Source: Solimicrobium sp040544425 (GTDB lineage: Bacteria > Pseudomonadota > Gammaproteobacteria > Burkholderiales > Burkholderiaceae_D). Taken from it: a DNA stretch of 64,000 nucleotides. Shown piece by piece: positions 7,896-16,186 of the stretch. Numbering within the stretch: the first letter of the stretch is position 1; each line of letters begins with the position of its first letter. The translations under genes and the position numbers were made by a program. The DNA is taken from NCBI GenBank assembly GCA_040544425.1, contig JBEONO010000007.1, forward strand, positions 171,644 through 235,643, written 5' to 3'. The notes below the pieces were generated by a model. That model ran no database searches. It was given only the letters and a program-made list of their open reading frames with translations, and was not told where the DNA came from.

Positions 7896-9092
7896 ATGTT
7901 TTACCTCAACGACTGCGGCATCGTATGTGCACTGGGACATACTCACAGCGCCATCAAGGAGCGCCTATTCCGGGCCGAATCCGGTGTGCTGATGACCGAC
8001 GCCTGGTCACCCGGACGCACGCTGCCACTCGGTCGGCTCGATGACCGGTTCGCCTTGCCGGACATGGGCCATTTTCCGATTCAACTGCGCAGCCGGAACA
8101 ATCAAATGGCCCTGGCCGCGCTGGCGCAGATACGTGACTGCGTTGATCTCGCAGTGGCGCGATTCGGCGCTGACCGGATCGGGATCGTGATCGGCACCAG
8201 CACCTCCGGGATCGCCGGAACCGAAACGGCCATGCGTCATTATTTTCAGCATGGCCGCCTGCCTGATTACTTTCACTATGCGCAGCAGGAAATGGGATCG
8301 GCCGCCGGCATGCTGGCCCATGAACTGAACATTAGCGGTCCGGCCTATGTGCATTCCAGTGCCTGTTCATCCAGTGCCAAGGCCTTTGCCAGTGCGGCAC
8401 GATTAATTAATATGGGCTTGTGCGACGCGGTAATCTGCGGTGGGGTCGATACCCTGTGCGCGTTCACCGTTGCCGGGTTCTCGGCTCTGGAGTCGGTGAG
8501 TTCGACGGTATGTAATCCCTTCAGTGCGCAGCGCAACGGCATTAATATCGGTGAGGGCGCAGCCTTGTTCCTGGTGTCGCGTGACAAATTATCATCGTCA
8601 CAGATTGCCCTTTGCGGTTGGGGTGAGTCCTCCGATGGGCATCACATGTCTGCGCCTGACCCCGAAGGTGGTGGCGCAAGATTGGCGATTTCTGCGGCCC
8701 TGCAACGCGCCGGTCTGCGTCCTGATCAAATTGACTACATCAATCTGCATGGCACGGCCACGCTGCAAAACGATGCCATGGAAGCACGGGTCGTGCATGA
8801 TCTGTTTGGCAGCGCCGTGCCGGTCAGTTCCACCAAACCGCTGACCGGGCATGCCCTCGGCGCGGCATCGGCGATTGAAGCGGCGCTGTGCTGGCTGGCG
8901 ATGCAGGACGATAATCCACAGGGACGTCTGCCGCCGCATCGCTGGGACGGCCAGCCGGATCCGGCGCTGCCGGTGTTAAATCTGGCCAATCCTGGAAAAC
9001 AGTTGAACCGCCCTATACAATGGGCGCTGAGTAATTCATTTGCTTTTGGTGGTTCCAATGCCGCCGTGGTGTTGGGAAGAATCCATGATTAA
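7896..9092 (+). CDS. Beta-ketoacyl-ACP synthase (aryl polyene ApeO-like)
   Basis: 398 residues with the complete thiolase-fold condensing triad: Cys157 in SSACSSS, His285 in LHGTATLQND and His319 in KPLTGHALGA. It begins directly with the first core strand, as KAS enzymes of aryl polyene clusters do. It would extend the polyene chain by condensation with malonyl-ACP. The order ketosynthase, dehydratase, reductase, ketosynthase that follows matches the apeO-P-Q-R order as I recall it from Escherichia coli; the name is by position and not proven. The stop overlaps the next gene. Confidence 0.87.
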   Translation: MFYLNDCGIVCALGHTHSAIKERLFRAESGVLMTDAWSPGRTLPLGRLDDRFALPDMGHFPIQLRSRNNQMALAALAQIRDCVDLAVARFGADRIGIVIGTSTSGIAGTETAMRHYFQHGRLPDYFHYAQQEMGSAAGMLAHELNISGPAYVHSSACSSSAKAFASAARLINMGLCDAVICGGVDTLCAFTVAGFSALESVSSTVCNPFSAQRNGINIGEGAALFLVSRDKLSSSQIALCGWGESSDGHHMSAPDPEGGGARLAISAALQRAGLRPDQIDYINLHGTATLQNDAMEARVVHDLFGSAVPVSSTKPLTGHALGAASAIEAALCWLAMQDDNPQGRLPPHRWDGQPDPALPVLNLANPGKQLNRPIQWALSNSFAFGGSNAAVVLGRIHD

Positions 9093-9552
9093 AGCGTTCC
9101 CGGAAATTGCCGACCTGATTCCGCATCGTTCAAGCATGGTGTTGCTGGATCGGGTGATCGCAACGTCTGCAGATTCCCTGTGTGCCGAAGTAAGGATTCG
9201 GTCCGGGGATATTTTTTTTGATGCAGACATCGATGGCGTCGGAGCCTGGGTCGGTATTGAATACATGGCTCAGGCGATTGCCGCGCATGAAGGGTATCAG
9301 GCCCTGGCGCGTGGCGACGCAGTAAAAATCGGTTTTTTGCTGGGCGCGCGGCGCTATGAAAGTCACTGCGCCAAATTCGCGCTCGGCAGTGTGTTGCAGG
9401 TTTACGTGCACCACGTGCTGGAACATGAAAACGGCCTGGGGGCGTTTGAATGCCGGATCACCGATGTCGCCGCAACACTGCTGGCCAATGCGACTGTGAC
9501 GGTATTCAAACCGGATAATGTCGGACAGTTTTTAGAAAGATCGAACGGATGA
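9085..9552 (+). CDS. apeP: 3-hydroxyacyl-ACP dehydratase, ApeP type
   Basis: 155 residues forming one hotdog domain. The stretch IPHRSSMVLLDRV near residue 12 holds the catalytic histidine in the FabA/FabZ position, and WVGIEYMAQAIAAHEGY matches the central helix of ApeP-family dehydratases. It should remove water from the 3-hydroxyacyl intermediate to give the conjugated double bonds. ATG 9085 is used because it overlaps the ketosynthase stop (8 bases); the longer frame upstream lies inside that gene. The gene end overlaps the reductase start (ATGA). Confidence 0.85.
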   Translation: MIKAFPEIADLIPHRSSMVLLDRVIATSADSLCAEVRIRSGDIFFDADIDGVGAWVGIEYMAQAIAAHEGYQALARGDAVKIGFLLGARRYESHCAKFALGSVLQVYVHHVLEHENGLGAFECRITDVAATLLANATVTVFKPDNVGQFLERSNG

Positions 9553-10283
9553 ATGTTTTGAACAAGACCGTGCTGGTCACCGGTTCCTCGCGCGGGATCG
9601 GCAAAGCGATTGCCCTGCGACTGGCGCAGGACGGCTACGATATCGTGCTGCATTGTCGCAGCCAGCGCGCTGAAGCCGATGAAGTGGCAAACAGCATTAT
9701 CGCGCTGGGACGCCAGTGCCGCGTCCTGCAATTTGATATCAGCCAACGCGATCTGGCCGCCACTACCTTGCTGGCTGATGTCGAACAGCACGGCAGTTAT
9801 TACGGCGTGGTCTGTAATGCCGGTGTGGCACGCGACAATGTGTTTCCGGCGATGTCGGGAGAAGATTGGGACACGGTCCTGCACACCAATCTGGATGGAT
9901 TTTATAACGTGCTCAATCCCTTGATCATGCCAATGGTACGAACTAAACAAGCGGCGCGGATCGTGACCCTGGCCTCGGTCTCGGGTTTGATCGGCAATCG
10001 TGGCCAGGTCAATTACAGTGCGGCCAAGGCGGGCATTATCGGTGCCAGCAAGGCGCTGGCGATTGAACTGGCCAGTCGGGCGATTACCGTCAATTGCGTC
10101 GCGCCGGGTTTGATCGAAACTGATATGGTTGCCAAAGTGGCGCTGGAAGAAGTACTCAAAATGATCCCGGCGCGGCGTATCGGCAAACCCGAAGAAGTCG
10201 CCGCGGTCGTGAGTTTTTTAATGAGCCCGGATGCCGCGTATGTGACGCGTCAGGTAATTTCTGTCAATGGGGGCATGGCGTGA
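9549..10283 (+). CDS. 3-ketoacyl-ACP reductase (FabG-like SDR)
   Basis: 244 residues with all short-chain dehydrogenase hallmarks: TGSSRGIG (11-18) for NADPH, the CNAG segment (89-92), and the catalytic Ser143-Tyr156-Lys160 triad, with NYSAAKAG around the tyrosine. It reduces the ketoacyl-ACP intermediate during polyene elongation. It corresponds by position and family to ApeQ. It overlaps the dehydratase by 4 bases and the following ketosynthase by 4 bases, so the three are translationally coupled. Confidence 0.9.
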   Translation: MNVLNKTVLVTGSSRGIGKAIALRLAQDGYDIVLHCRSQRAEADEVANSIIALGRQCRVLQFDISQRDLAATTLLADVEQHGSYYGVVCNAGVARDNVFPAMSGEDWDTVLHTNLDGFYNVLNPLIMPMVRTKQAARIVTLASVSGLIGNRGQVNYSAAKAGIIGASKALAIELASRAITVNCVAPGLIETDMVAKVALEEVLKMIPARRIGKPEEVAAVVSFLMSPDAAYVTRQVISVNGGMA

Positions 10284-11530
10284 GCAGTCAAGGCAATTTT
10301 CAAAAGCGCCGCGTGGCGGTGACCGGCATGGCCGGGATCAGCCCGCTTGGCAACGATTGGGCCAGCGTGCAGCAGCGACTGAGACAATATCGGAATGCGA
10401 TTGTCACCATGCCCGAGTGGTCTGACTACGAAGGCCTGAATACTCAGTTAGGCGCACCGGCTGTCGCATTCGATCTGTCCGAAAAATACAATCGCAAGGC
10501 GCTGCGCAGCATGGGTCGGGTCTCGATCATGGCAACCCGCGCCAGCGAATTGGCGTTGCTGGACGCCGGTTTGCTCGACAGTGCTTTGTTGAAGAGCGGG
10601 CAGATGGGTATCTCCTACGGATCGTCGGCCGGCACGCCCAGCGCAATCGGCGACTTTGGCCGCATGATGGAAGAGCGCAGCACCAAGGGAATCAATGCCA
10701 CCACCTATATCAAAATGATGGCGCATACCGCGCCGGTGAATATCGGGGTATTTTTTGGCGTGACCGGACGGATTATCACCACCTCCAGCGCCTGCACCTC
10801 GGGCAGCCAGGGAATCGGCTATGCCTACGAAGCGATCAGCAGCGGACGGCAGATCGCCATGATCGCCGGTGGCGCGGAAGAATTATGCGCCACCGAAGCG
10901 GCCGTGTTCGATACCTTGTTTGCCACCAGCGTCAAAAATGATGCACCCGCCAGCACGCCGCGTCCGTTTGATGTGGAGCGCGATGGTCTGGTGATCGGCG
11001 AAGGCGCGGGCAGTCTGATTCTCGAAGACCTGGAGCACGCCCGGGCACGCGGTGCGCGGATCTATGCCGAGCTGGTCGGCTTTGGTACCAACTGCGATGG
11101 CTGTCATGTCACCCAACCCAATACCGCCACCATGAAGATTGCCATGCAACTGGCACTGGATGACGCAGGCATTTTTCCTTCTGCAATCGGTTATATCAAC
11201 GCGCATGGCACCGGAACCGAACAGGGCGATATCGCTGAATCGCATGCGACCGCCCAGTTGTTTGGCAACCGCACGCCGGTCAGTTCACTGAAAAGCTATA
11301 TGGGCCACACGCTGGGTGCCTGCGGCGCTCTGGAAGCGTGGCTCTCGATTGAAATGATGCGTGCTGCCTGGTTTGCTCCCACCATCAATTTGAGCAGCGT
11401 CGATCCGCGATGCGCTGATCTGGATTATGTGATGGGTGAGGGCAGGAAATTGCAGTGCGAGTATGTAATGAGTAATAATTTTGCATTCGGCGGTATCAAT
11501 ACCTCGTTAATTTTTAAAAAAATTGAATAG
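10280..11530 (+). CDS. Second beta-ketoacyl-ACP synthase (FabF/ApeR-like)
   Basis: 416 residues from a GTG overlapping the reductase stop. The condensing triad is intact: Cys172 in SSACTSGSQG, His309 in NAHGTGTEQGD and His343 in YMGHTLGACGA. It is closer to FabF/FabB than the first ketosynthase in this operon and, unlike a chain-length factor, keeps its active-site cysteine. In aryl polyene systems one ketosynthase is thought to perform the priming condensation; which does so here cannot be told from sequence. Confidence 0.88.
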   Translation: MSSQGNFQKRRVAVTGMAGISPLGNDWASVQQRLRQYRNAIVTMPEWSDYEGLNTQLGAPAVAFDLSEKYNRKALRSMGRVSIMATRASELALLDAGLLDSALLKSGQMGISYGSSAGTPSAIGDFGRMMEERSTKGINATTYIKMMAHTAPVNIGVFFGVTGRIITTSSACTSGSQGIGYAYEAISSGRQIAMIAGGAEELCATEAAVFDTLFATSVKNDAPASTPRPFDVERDGLVIGEGAGSLILEDLEHARARGARIYAELVGFGTNCDGCHVTQPNTATMKIAMQLALDDAGIFPSAIGYINAHGTGTEQGDIAESHATAQLFGNRTPVSSLKSYMGHTLGACGALEAWLSIEMMRAAWFAPTINLSSVDPRCADLDYVMGEGRKLQCEYVMSNNFAFGGINTSLIFKKIE

Positions 11531-12200
11531 CGTGGAATTAAATTCTGAGGCGTCATCGGCAATCATTCGCCTGATTGATATCAAAACCATCACTGACGAG
11601 CAATTGGCCGCAGCGCATGGCTGGTTATCCCCGTCAGAATCCACCCGCTTGCAACGGCTGGCGCGCACTGAGCGCAAACGCCAGTTCATGGCCGGTCGCG
11701 CCTTGCTGCGGTTTTCAATCGCGCAGTTGTTGAACATCCAGGCGCGCGCAATTTCCCTGTCAGAGCAGGAGCGGCAGGCACCGCAATTGCACATTGCAGG
11801 TTTCTCGCCTGTGCCCTTTTTCAGTATTTCTCACAGCGGCAACTGGGTTGCCTGTGCATGCAGCAGCTCGACCGGTCTGGGGCTGGATATCGAAGTCCTC
11901 GATGCAAAGCGCAATCTGGCCGCAATCGCTCAACACGCTTTTGGAGCCGATGATCTGGCGTGGCTGCAAAACCAGCCGGATCAGGTCGGCGCGTTTTACC
12001 GTCTATGGAGTATCAAGGAAGCGCGCTTCAAGCTGACGCAGAGTTACGCGATTGCGCCGGTCGAGCATCAGTATGCAATCGAGCACCCAGCTGTTTCAAT
12101 CGTGATGATGACCGGGCAAGCCCTGGTCGGAGCGCCGGAATATATTGTGATGGAGTGGGAAAGCGTGGATCGATTTATACAAAGCGAATTGCGCGCTTAA
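11523..12200 (+). CDS. 4'-phosphopantetheinyl transferase, Sfp type
   Basis: 225 residues from a TTG that overlaps the ketosynthase stop (GTG at 11532 is an alternative). The Sfp-family markers are present: FSISHSG (100-106), GLDIE (120-124, magnesium-binding acids) and WSIKEARFK (162-170). It transfers the phosphopantetheine arm from CoA to the carrier proteins, which must be encoded upstream of the window. It is the last gene of the pigment operon; the next gene converges from the - strand 17 bases later. Confidence 0.87.
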   Translation: MNSVELNSEASSAIIRLIDIKTITDEQLAAAHGWLSPSESTRLQRLARTERKRQFMAGRALLRFSIAQLLNIQARAISLSEQERQAPQLHIAGFSPVPFFSISHSGNWVACACSSSTGLGLDIEVLDAKRNLAAIAQHAFGADDLAWLQNQPDQVGAFYRLWSIKEARFKLTQSYAIAPVEHQYAIEHPAVSIVMMTGQALVGAPEYIVMEWESVDRFIQSELRA

Positions 12201-12217
12201 CTGACATTTATCCTGAG

Positions 12218-13126
12218 TTAATTCCAAATCCAGTTCCATAATCCAGGTAATGCCTGTTTGGCTGAACCATCGCTGATCGTCCGTGCCAGCGCCGCCCGTT
12301 CGAGCGCCTCACGCTGATCGTAAAACGGCTGTGCGGTGGTCGGCATGGCCAATTCCTGCGCTACCTGCAGCAAGATCTGCAAATACACCTCGACATGGTT
12401 TGAGGTATAGGTATTGACGTCATGAAACGTGACGATGATGGGTGTGCAGCCGTCGACTACCGGCAATTCTCCAGAGAGCCAGTGCAATTTCAGATTGCCC
12501 AACTGCTCCAGCAAATTGCTGTGTTTATGAAAACTGAAATTGACGCCCCAGATCTTGCCGTCATTTGCACTGAGATCGGTCAGCAGCATGGACAGGCCGT
12601 GGTTCTGGTAAGTGGTGAAGGTGCGCAGGTCGTAACTCCAGAACGGCGGTCGCACGATTTTTGGCGCGACGCCGGTGATACTGCGCAAATCCGCCATGCC
12701 ATTATTCAGTGAATCGTCGAATTCTTCCGCGCTCAAATAGCGATGGTTGGCGTGATGCGGTGTGGCGGTATGAAATTCCAGTAAATGACCTTCATCCCAT
12801 TCGCGCCGCATCAGCTGACGGCCACGCTCGGTGCCGCCGCCATTGCTGGCACGCGTCTGGGTAAAGAAGATGGCTTTGATCCCGGGTTGCACGCTGTTGT
12901 GCGCCAGCACATCCAGAACCTGTTCGGTGGAATTGTTATAGCGCGCAGCGCTCGGGCCGTCATCGAAGGTCAACAGAAAACGGATCGGAGCCGGGTCAGA
13001 TTGCGCCTCGGCATTCGGACAATGCAGCAGGCATAGTAGAAGGCACAGCGGCAGGCACAGCGGAAGGCACAGCGGCATAAAAAAAACGCTGCAAAAACCT
13101 GGCAGCGTTTTAATTGGATTCAACAT
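12218..13126 (-). CDS. Secreted polysaccharide deacetylase (NodB homology)
   Basis: 302 residues from ATG 13126, or 286 from ATG 13078. NodB motifs are visible: TFDDGP (53-58), a histidine-rich metal-binding stretch (EFHTATPHHANH), RPPFWSYD and a late TFHDVN. These enzymes remove acetyl groups from cell-wall or exopolysaccharide amino sugars outside the cytoplasm. The leader is odd: PLCL is repeated in the signal peptide because of a 12-base tandem repeat (13031-13078). The longer start would run through the efp terminator hairpin, so the true start is uncertain. Family 0.85, start 0.4. Confidence 0.82.
   Translation of the reverse strand: MLNPIKTLPGFCSVFFMPLCLPLCLPLCLLLCLLHCPNAEAQSDPAPIRFLLTFDDGPSAARYNNSTEQVLDVLAHNSVQPGIKAIFFTQTRASNGGGTERGRQLMRREWDEGHLLEFHTATPHHANHRYLSAEEFDDSLNNGMADLRSITGVAPKIVRPPFWSYDLRTFTTYQNHGLSMLLTDLSANDGKIWGVNFSFHKHSNLLEQLGNLKLHWLSGELPVVDGCTPIIVTFHDVNTYTSNHVEVYLQILLQVAQELAMPTTAQPFYDQREALERAALARTISDGSAKQALPGLWNWIWN
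13031..13078. repeat. Four 12-bp tandem repeats in the deacetylase leader
   Basis: Units of the type GCACAGCGGMAG occur at 13031, 13043, 13055 and 13067 (the first unit diverged, the last ending CAT). They encode the repeated Leu-Pro-Leu-Cys stretch of the signal peptide. Since the unit is 12 bases, gain or loss would change leader length without shifting the frame. Confidence 0.75.
13079..13111 (-). terminator. Rho-independent terminator of efp
   Basis: A ten-base stem (13083-13092 with 13102-13111; AAAACGCTGC and its complement) and a 9-base loop, followed on the - strand by a run of eight T (13086 down to 13079). It lies about 22 bases past the efp stop in the direction of efp transcription. 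The T-run abuts the ATG at 13078 of the deacetylase. Confidence 0.75.
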
Positions 13127-13133
13127 CGTCAGA

Positions 13134-13709
13134 TCAGTTACGAACCACTTTCTTGAATTCGTAAGTCCGTGTGTCGATTTCGATCATGTCATCCTGGCTC
13201 ACGAACAACGGCACCTGCACAGTCATTTGCAATGATTCGATCGCGTTTTCCAGCTTGGCTTCTTTCAGAACGTTGCCTGAAGTATTGCCCTTGACGGCTG
13301 GTTCCGAATAAATGATCTTGCGGACGATGGTGGTCGGCAATTCAACGGAAATCGCTTTGCCATCATAAAACACCGCTTCGCACGCCATGCCGTCTTTCAG
13401 GAAGTTCAGCGCGTCGCCAATGTTTTCGCCTTCGATTTCATACTGGTTGTAGTCGGCGTCCATGAATACATACAGCGGATCGGCGAAGTAAGAGTAAGTC
13501 ACTTCTTTTTTGTCCAGAACCACTACGTCGAATTTGTCGTCACCACGGAAAACGTTTTCTTGCGGACTGTTGGTCAACAGGTTTTTCATTTTCCATTTGT
13601 AGGTGAAGCCCGTGCGGCTTGAACCATTGACATCGGAACGTAAAACGATCATAGGCTTACTGTCAACCATAATGATGTTGCCAACACGAATTTCTTTTGC
13701 AGGTTTCAT
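13134..13709 (-). CDS. efp: Translation elongation factor P
   Basis: 191 residues. EF-P binds ribosomes stalled at polyproline and restores peptide-bond formation. The start MKPAKEIRVGNII was chosen over an upstream in-frame start; with it the loop residue at position 32 is arginine (NGSSRTGF), the residue rhamnosylated in bacteria that carry EarP instead of EpmA. The C-terminal OB domain (LFVSQDDMIEIDTRTYEF) is complete. The modifying enzyme is encoded just upstream on the same strand. A terminator follows. Confidence 0.96.
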   Translation of the reverse strand: MKPAKEIRVGNIIMVDSKPMIVLRSDVNGSSRTGFTYKWKMKNLLTNSPQENVFRGDDKFDVVVLDKKEVTYSYFADPLYVFMDADYNQYEIEGENIGDALNFLKDGMACEAVFYDGKAISVELPTTIVRKIIYSEPAVKGNTSGNVLKEAKLENAIESLQMTVQVPLFVSQDDMIEIDTRTYEFKKVVRN

Positions 13710-13834
13710 AGCGAGTAAATTTAAAAAAGGTTGCGGGATAGGCGAGGGATGGATCAATGTTCAGAGAACAACAGAAAGACTGCCTGCCTGTGAATCGGTG
13801 TAGCTTCGGGCGCTGCTTAAAATTAAGCCCTAAA

Positions 13835-14989
13835 TTATAGCTTAGTTTCCCGGGCTTTCTGCGCAATGCTGACGGCAAATTTCAATAAATTCGTCGCCAG
13901 ATCTCCATTTGTTAGTAATTTGTATTGCCACTCCGGTGTCAAGTTGCCAAGTTTGGACAGGTCGCGCTCCAGGTTCTGCCAGCCTTTGCCCCAGTCATAT
14001 TGGGGGCTGGTGGCTTCATTCCAGGCTAACGACAGCGAAGTCAGACTCGGCGTATTGACCAGCGTGCGATCCAGAAACGCCTTGAGCTTGACGTGATGCA
14101 GATCCTTGTCCTGCGGGTAGATATGCCAGACAAACGGGCGACCGGCCCACTGCGCGCGCACGAATGAATCTTCACCGCGCACAAAATTGATATCGCATGA
14201 CCACAACAGTTTGTCGTACTCGCTCTGCGCCAGGAACGGAATGACGCGCACCGTCAATTTTCCGCGCGTGGCACTGGCACCGGCGACCGCCGGCCTGGCG
14301 AGGAACACCTCAATCTGTTCCCGCGCCACCCCTTCCGGTACCAGACAGGTCACCATTGAACCGTTGATCTGCCAGGCGTGGAACAGCGCCAGCACCGGCG
14401 CATGCAGATAGCAAAACAGTGAGACTTTGATGGTCGACATTTCGGTCGGCGTCAAACCCATTTTTTCAAGAAATTCCGTGGTCGAAAACGGATTGTGCTG
14501 GAACTGATCGCGCTCCAGCAGCAAGCCGGCTTCGAGGATCAGACCACCGGTTTTATCGGTAAAGCCCGGATAAAAGAAATATTTGGTCTGCCCGTTTTGT
14601 GGCGATGCGACCATATGACAGCCTTCCACCCAGTCTTCCGCGCTCAACCCTTCCAGATTGATCCAGACCGGCTGGCGCTGTTGCATGGCGCTGATATACG
14701 AAGGGGGCAGTTCGCAGCCAAAAAATTCAACCACGATATCGGCTACATCCTTGACCGAGTAGACCTCATCTTGATTACGCCAATGGACGACAAAAATGCC
14801 ATCGATTTGCTGCCAGTCGCAATCGGTCACCACGTTCGGGCAGAGCCGTTTGAAACTGGCCAAATCATCGACGTACAGGGTCACGGCAAGCTGGTGTTCG
14901 GCAACCAGCTGGCGCGCCAGTCGATAACAAATGCCAATGTCGCCGAAATTGTCGACTACCTTGCAAAACAGTGCGAGCGTCGTAGCCAT
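13835..14989 (-). CDS. earP: EF-P arginine-32 rhamnosyltransferase
   Basis: 384 residues of the EarP (DUF2331) family, a GT-B type inverting glycosyltransferase that adds rhamnose from dTDP-rhamnose to Arg32 of EF-P. Visible landmarks are the N-terminal FCKVVDNFGDIG, whose second Asp (D17) corresponds to the essential D20 of the Neisseria enzyme, and the C-terminal RGEDSFVRAQWAGRPFVWHIYPQ region, whose glutamate matches the catalytic E273. ATG 14989 overlaps the stop of the 5'-nucleotidase gene (TAATG). It lies directly before efp, as is common. Confidence 0.95.
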   Translation of the reverse strand: MATTLALFCKVVDNFGDIGICYRLARQLVAEHQLAVTLYVDDLASFKRLCPNVVTDCDWQQIDGIFVVHWRNQDEVYSVKDVADIVVEFFGCELPPSYISAMQQRQPVWINLEGLSAEDWVEGCHMVASPQNGQTKYFFYPGFTDKTGGLILEAGLLLERDQFQHNPFSTTEFLEKMGLTPTEMSTIKVSLFCYLHAPVLALFHAWQINGSMVTCLVPEGVAREQIEVFLARPAVAGASATRGKLTVRVIPFLAQSEYDKLLWSCDINFVRGEDSFVRAQWAGRPFVWHIYPQDKDLHHVKLKAFLDRTLVNTPSLTSLSLAWNEATSPQYDWGKGWQNLERDLSKLGNLTPEWQYKLLTNGDLATNLLKFAVSIAQKARETKL

Positions 14990-15903
14990 TACGACCCCGC
15001 TTTCACGGGACCGGGCACGCGACCGGTCTGCACCAGCGGTGCCGCCAGAGCGCAATGCCCGTGTTGATCATCAAAAAACATATGCGCCTGAAACGCGGCC
15101 AGCACCGCGGATTTTTCCACCCCGCCCATAAAAAATGTTTCATCAATCTGCACGTTCCAGGCGCGCAGGGTGCGGATCACCCGCTCATGGGCCGGTGAGG
15201 CGCGCGCTGTGACCAGGGCGGTGCGGATCGGCGCGGCTTGTCCGTCAGTCGGTTTGAAATGCGTCTGGATGAAGGCCAGTGCTTTTAACAGCGCTGCAAA
15301 TGGTCCTGCGGCCATCGGGTTGTTGGCGTTGTCACGTTCGTGCTGTTCAAATGCTTCCACCCCCTGCGACTGATAGATCTTTTCAGATTCGTCGGAAAAA
15401 ATCACCGCGTCGCCGTCAAAGGCAATGCGAATCTGATCGAGTTCCTGTGTCGGGGTGGCCGGCTTTTGATACAGCAGGGCAGCGGCGACTCCGGAGTCGG
15501 CGGCCGCCTGCACATCTTCTTCATGCAGGGATAAAAACAGACTGATGTTGAACGCTTTCAGATAGGGTGCCAGCATGGAGCCACTGGTCAAGGCGGCGCG
15601 CGTGATATCGAGTTGATAGTGTTTGATCGAATTGAAAATGCGCAGCGAGGTTTCCGACGAATTGCGCGACATGATCACCACTTCGACCAGCCGTCGATCC
15701 GGGGTCAGGGCATTGAGTTTGAGCAGGGCGCGCACCAGAGCGAACCCGGCGCCGGGTTTCAAGACAGTGTTTTCGTTGTCCAGCTGGTGTGCGCGGTAAC
15801 TGTTCAAGCCCTGTTGCTGAAATATCTTCTGTTCAGCCTCAAGGTCGAACAGGGCGCGTGATGAAACACCGATGACTAAAACGTTTTCTAGCGAGACTGG
15901 CAT
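14989..15903 (-). CDS. 5'-nucleotidase, NT5C1 (pfam06189) type
   Basis: 304 residues from ATG 15903, which has AAAAGAG about 6 bases upstream; a TTG 15 bases earlier is possible. It resembles the NT5C1-like bacterial 5'-nucleotidases: VLVIGVSSRALFDLE at the N-terminus, a SRNSSETSLRIFNSI segment, AFDGDAVIFSDESE in the middle and FFMGGVEKSAVLAAFQAHMFFDDQ near the end, with acidic clusters suited to magnesium. It would dephosphorylate nucleoside monophosphates. The end overlaps earP by one base, so the two are likely co-transcribed, perhaps by chance rather than shared function. Confidence 0.82.
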   Translation of the reverse strand: MPVSLENVLVIGVSSRALFDLEAEQKIFQQQGLNSYRAHQLDNENTVLKPGAGFALVRALLKLNALTPDRRLVEVVIMSRNSSETSLRIFNSIKHYQLDITRAALTSGSMLAPYLKAFNISLFLSLHEEDVQAAADSGVAAALLYQKPATPTQELDQIRIAFDGDAVIFSDESEKIYQSQGVEAFEQHERDNANNPMAAGPFAALLKALAFIQTHFKPTDGQAAPIRTALVTARASPAHERVIRTLRAWNVQIDETFFMGGVEKSAVLAAFQAHMFFDDQHGHCALAAPLVQTGRVPGPVKAGS

Positions 15904-16119
15904 GGCACTCTTTTTCAATTAGCTGATCGGGAAGATTATAAACAGCAGTCCGCGCTTCTTAGAAAAAAATTGTGCATTCAATCCGGCTTGAAAGGCAATT
16001 AAATAGTGAATTTACATTATTGATTGCACATTGCCGTCCTAAACTTGTTGGTTCGTCATTGTTGGCTGGAATATTGTTGCGCCCTTGGTTGCGCCAGTCA
16101 AACTTTGAAATCGGTTTGA

Positions 16120-16147
16120 TTGAAGTTTCAAATTTGTCCCCTACAAT
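16120..16147 (+). promoter_or_regulatory. Candidate sigma70 promoter of the sensor kinase with overlapping dyad
   Basis: TTGAAG (16120-16125) and TACAAT (16142-16147) are 16 bases apart and 40 bases before the kinase start. An inverted repeat TTTGAAA (16104-16110) / TTTCAAA (16126-16132) spans the -35 region and could be an operator. Seen in sequence only. Confidence 0.4.
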
Positions 16148-16186
16148 TCAAAGGGGCAGCGCCAACTATTTTTATAAGGTTTGAAT

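Noticed and set aside
15972..16184. 70-codon frame upstream of the sensor kinase
   Set aside because: No ribosome site and it covers the likely promoter; composition not protein-like.
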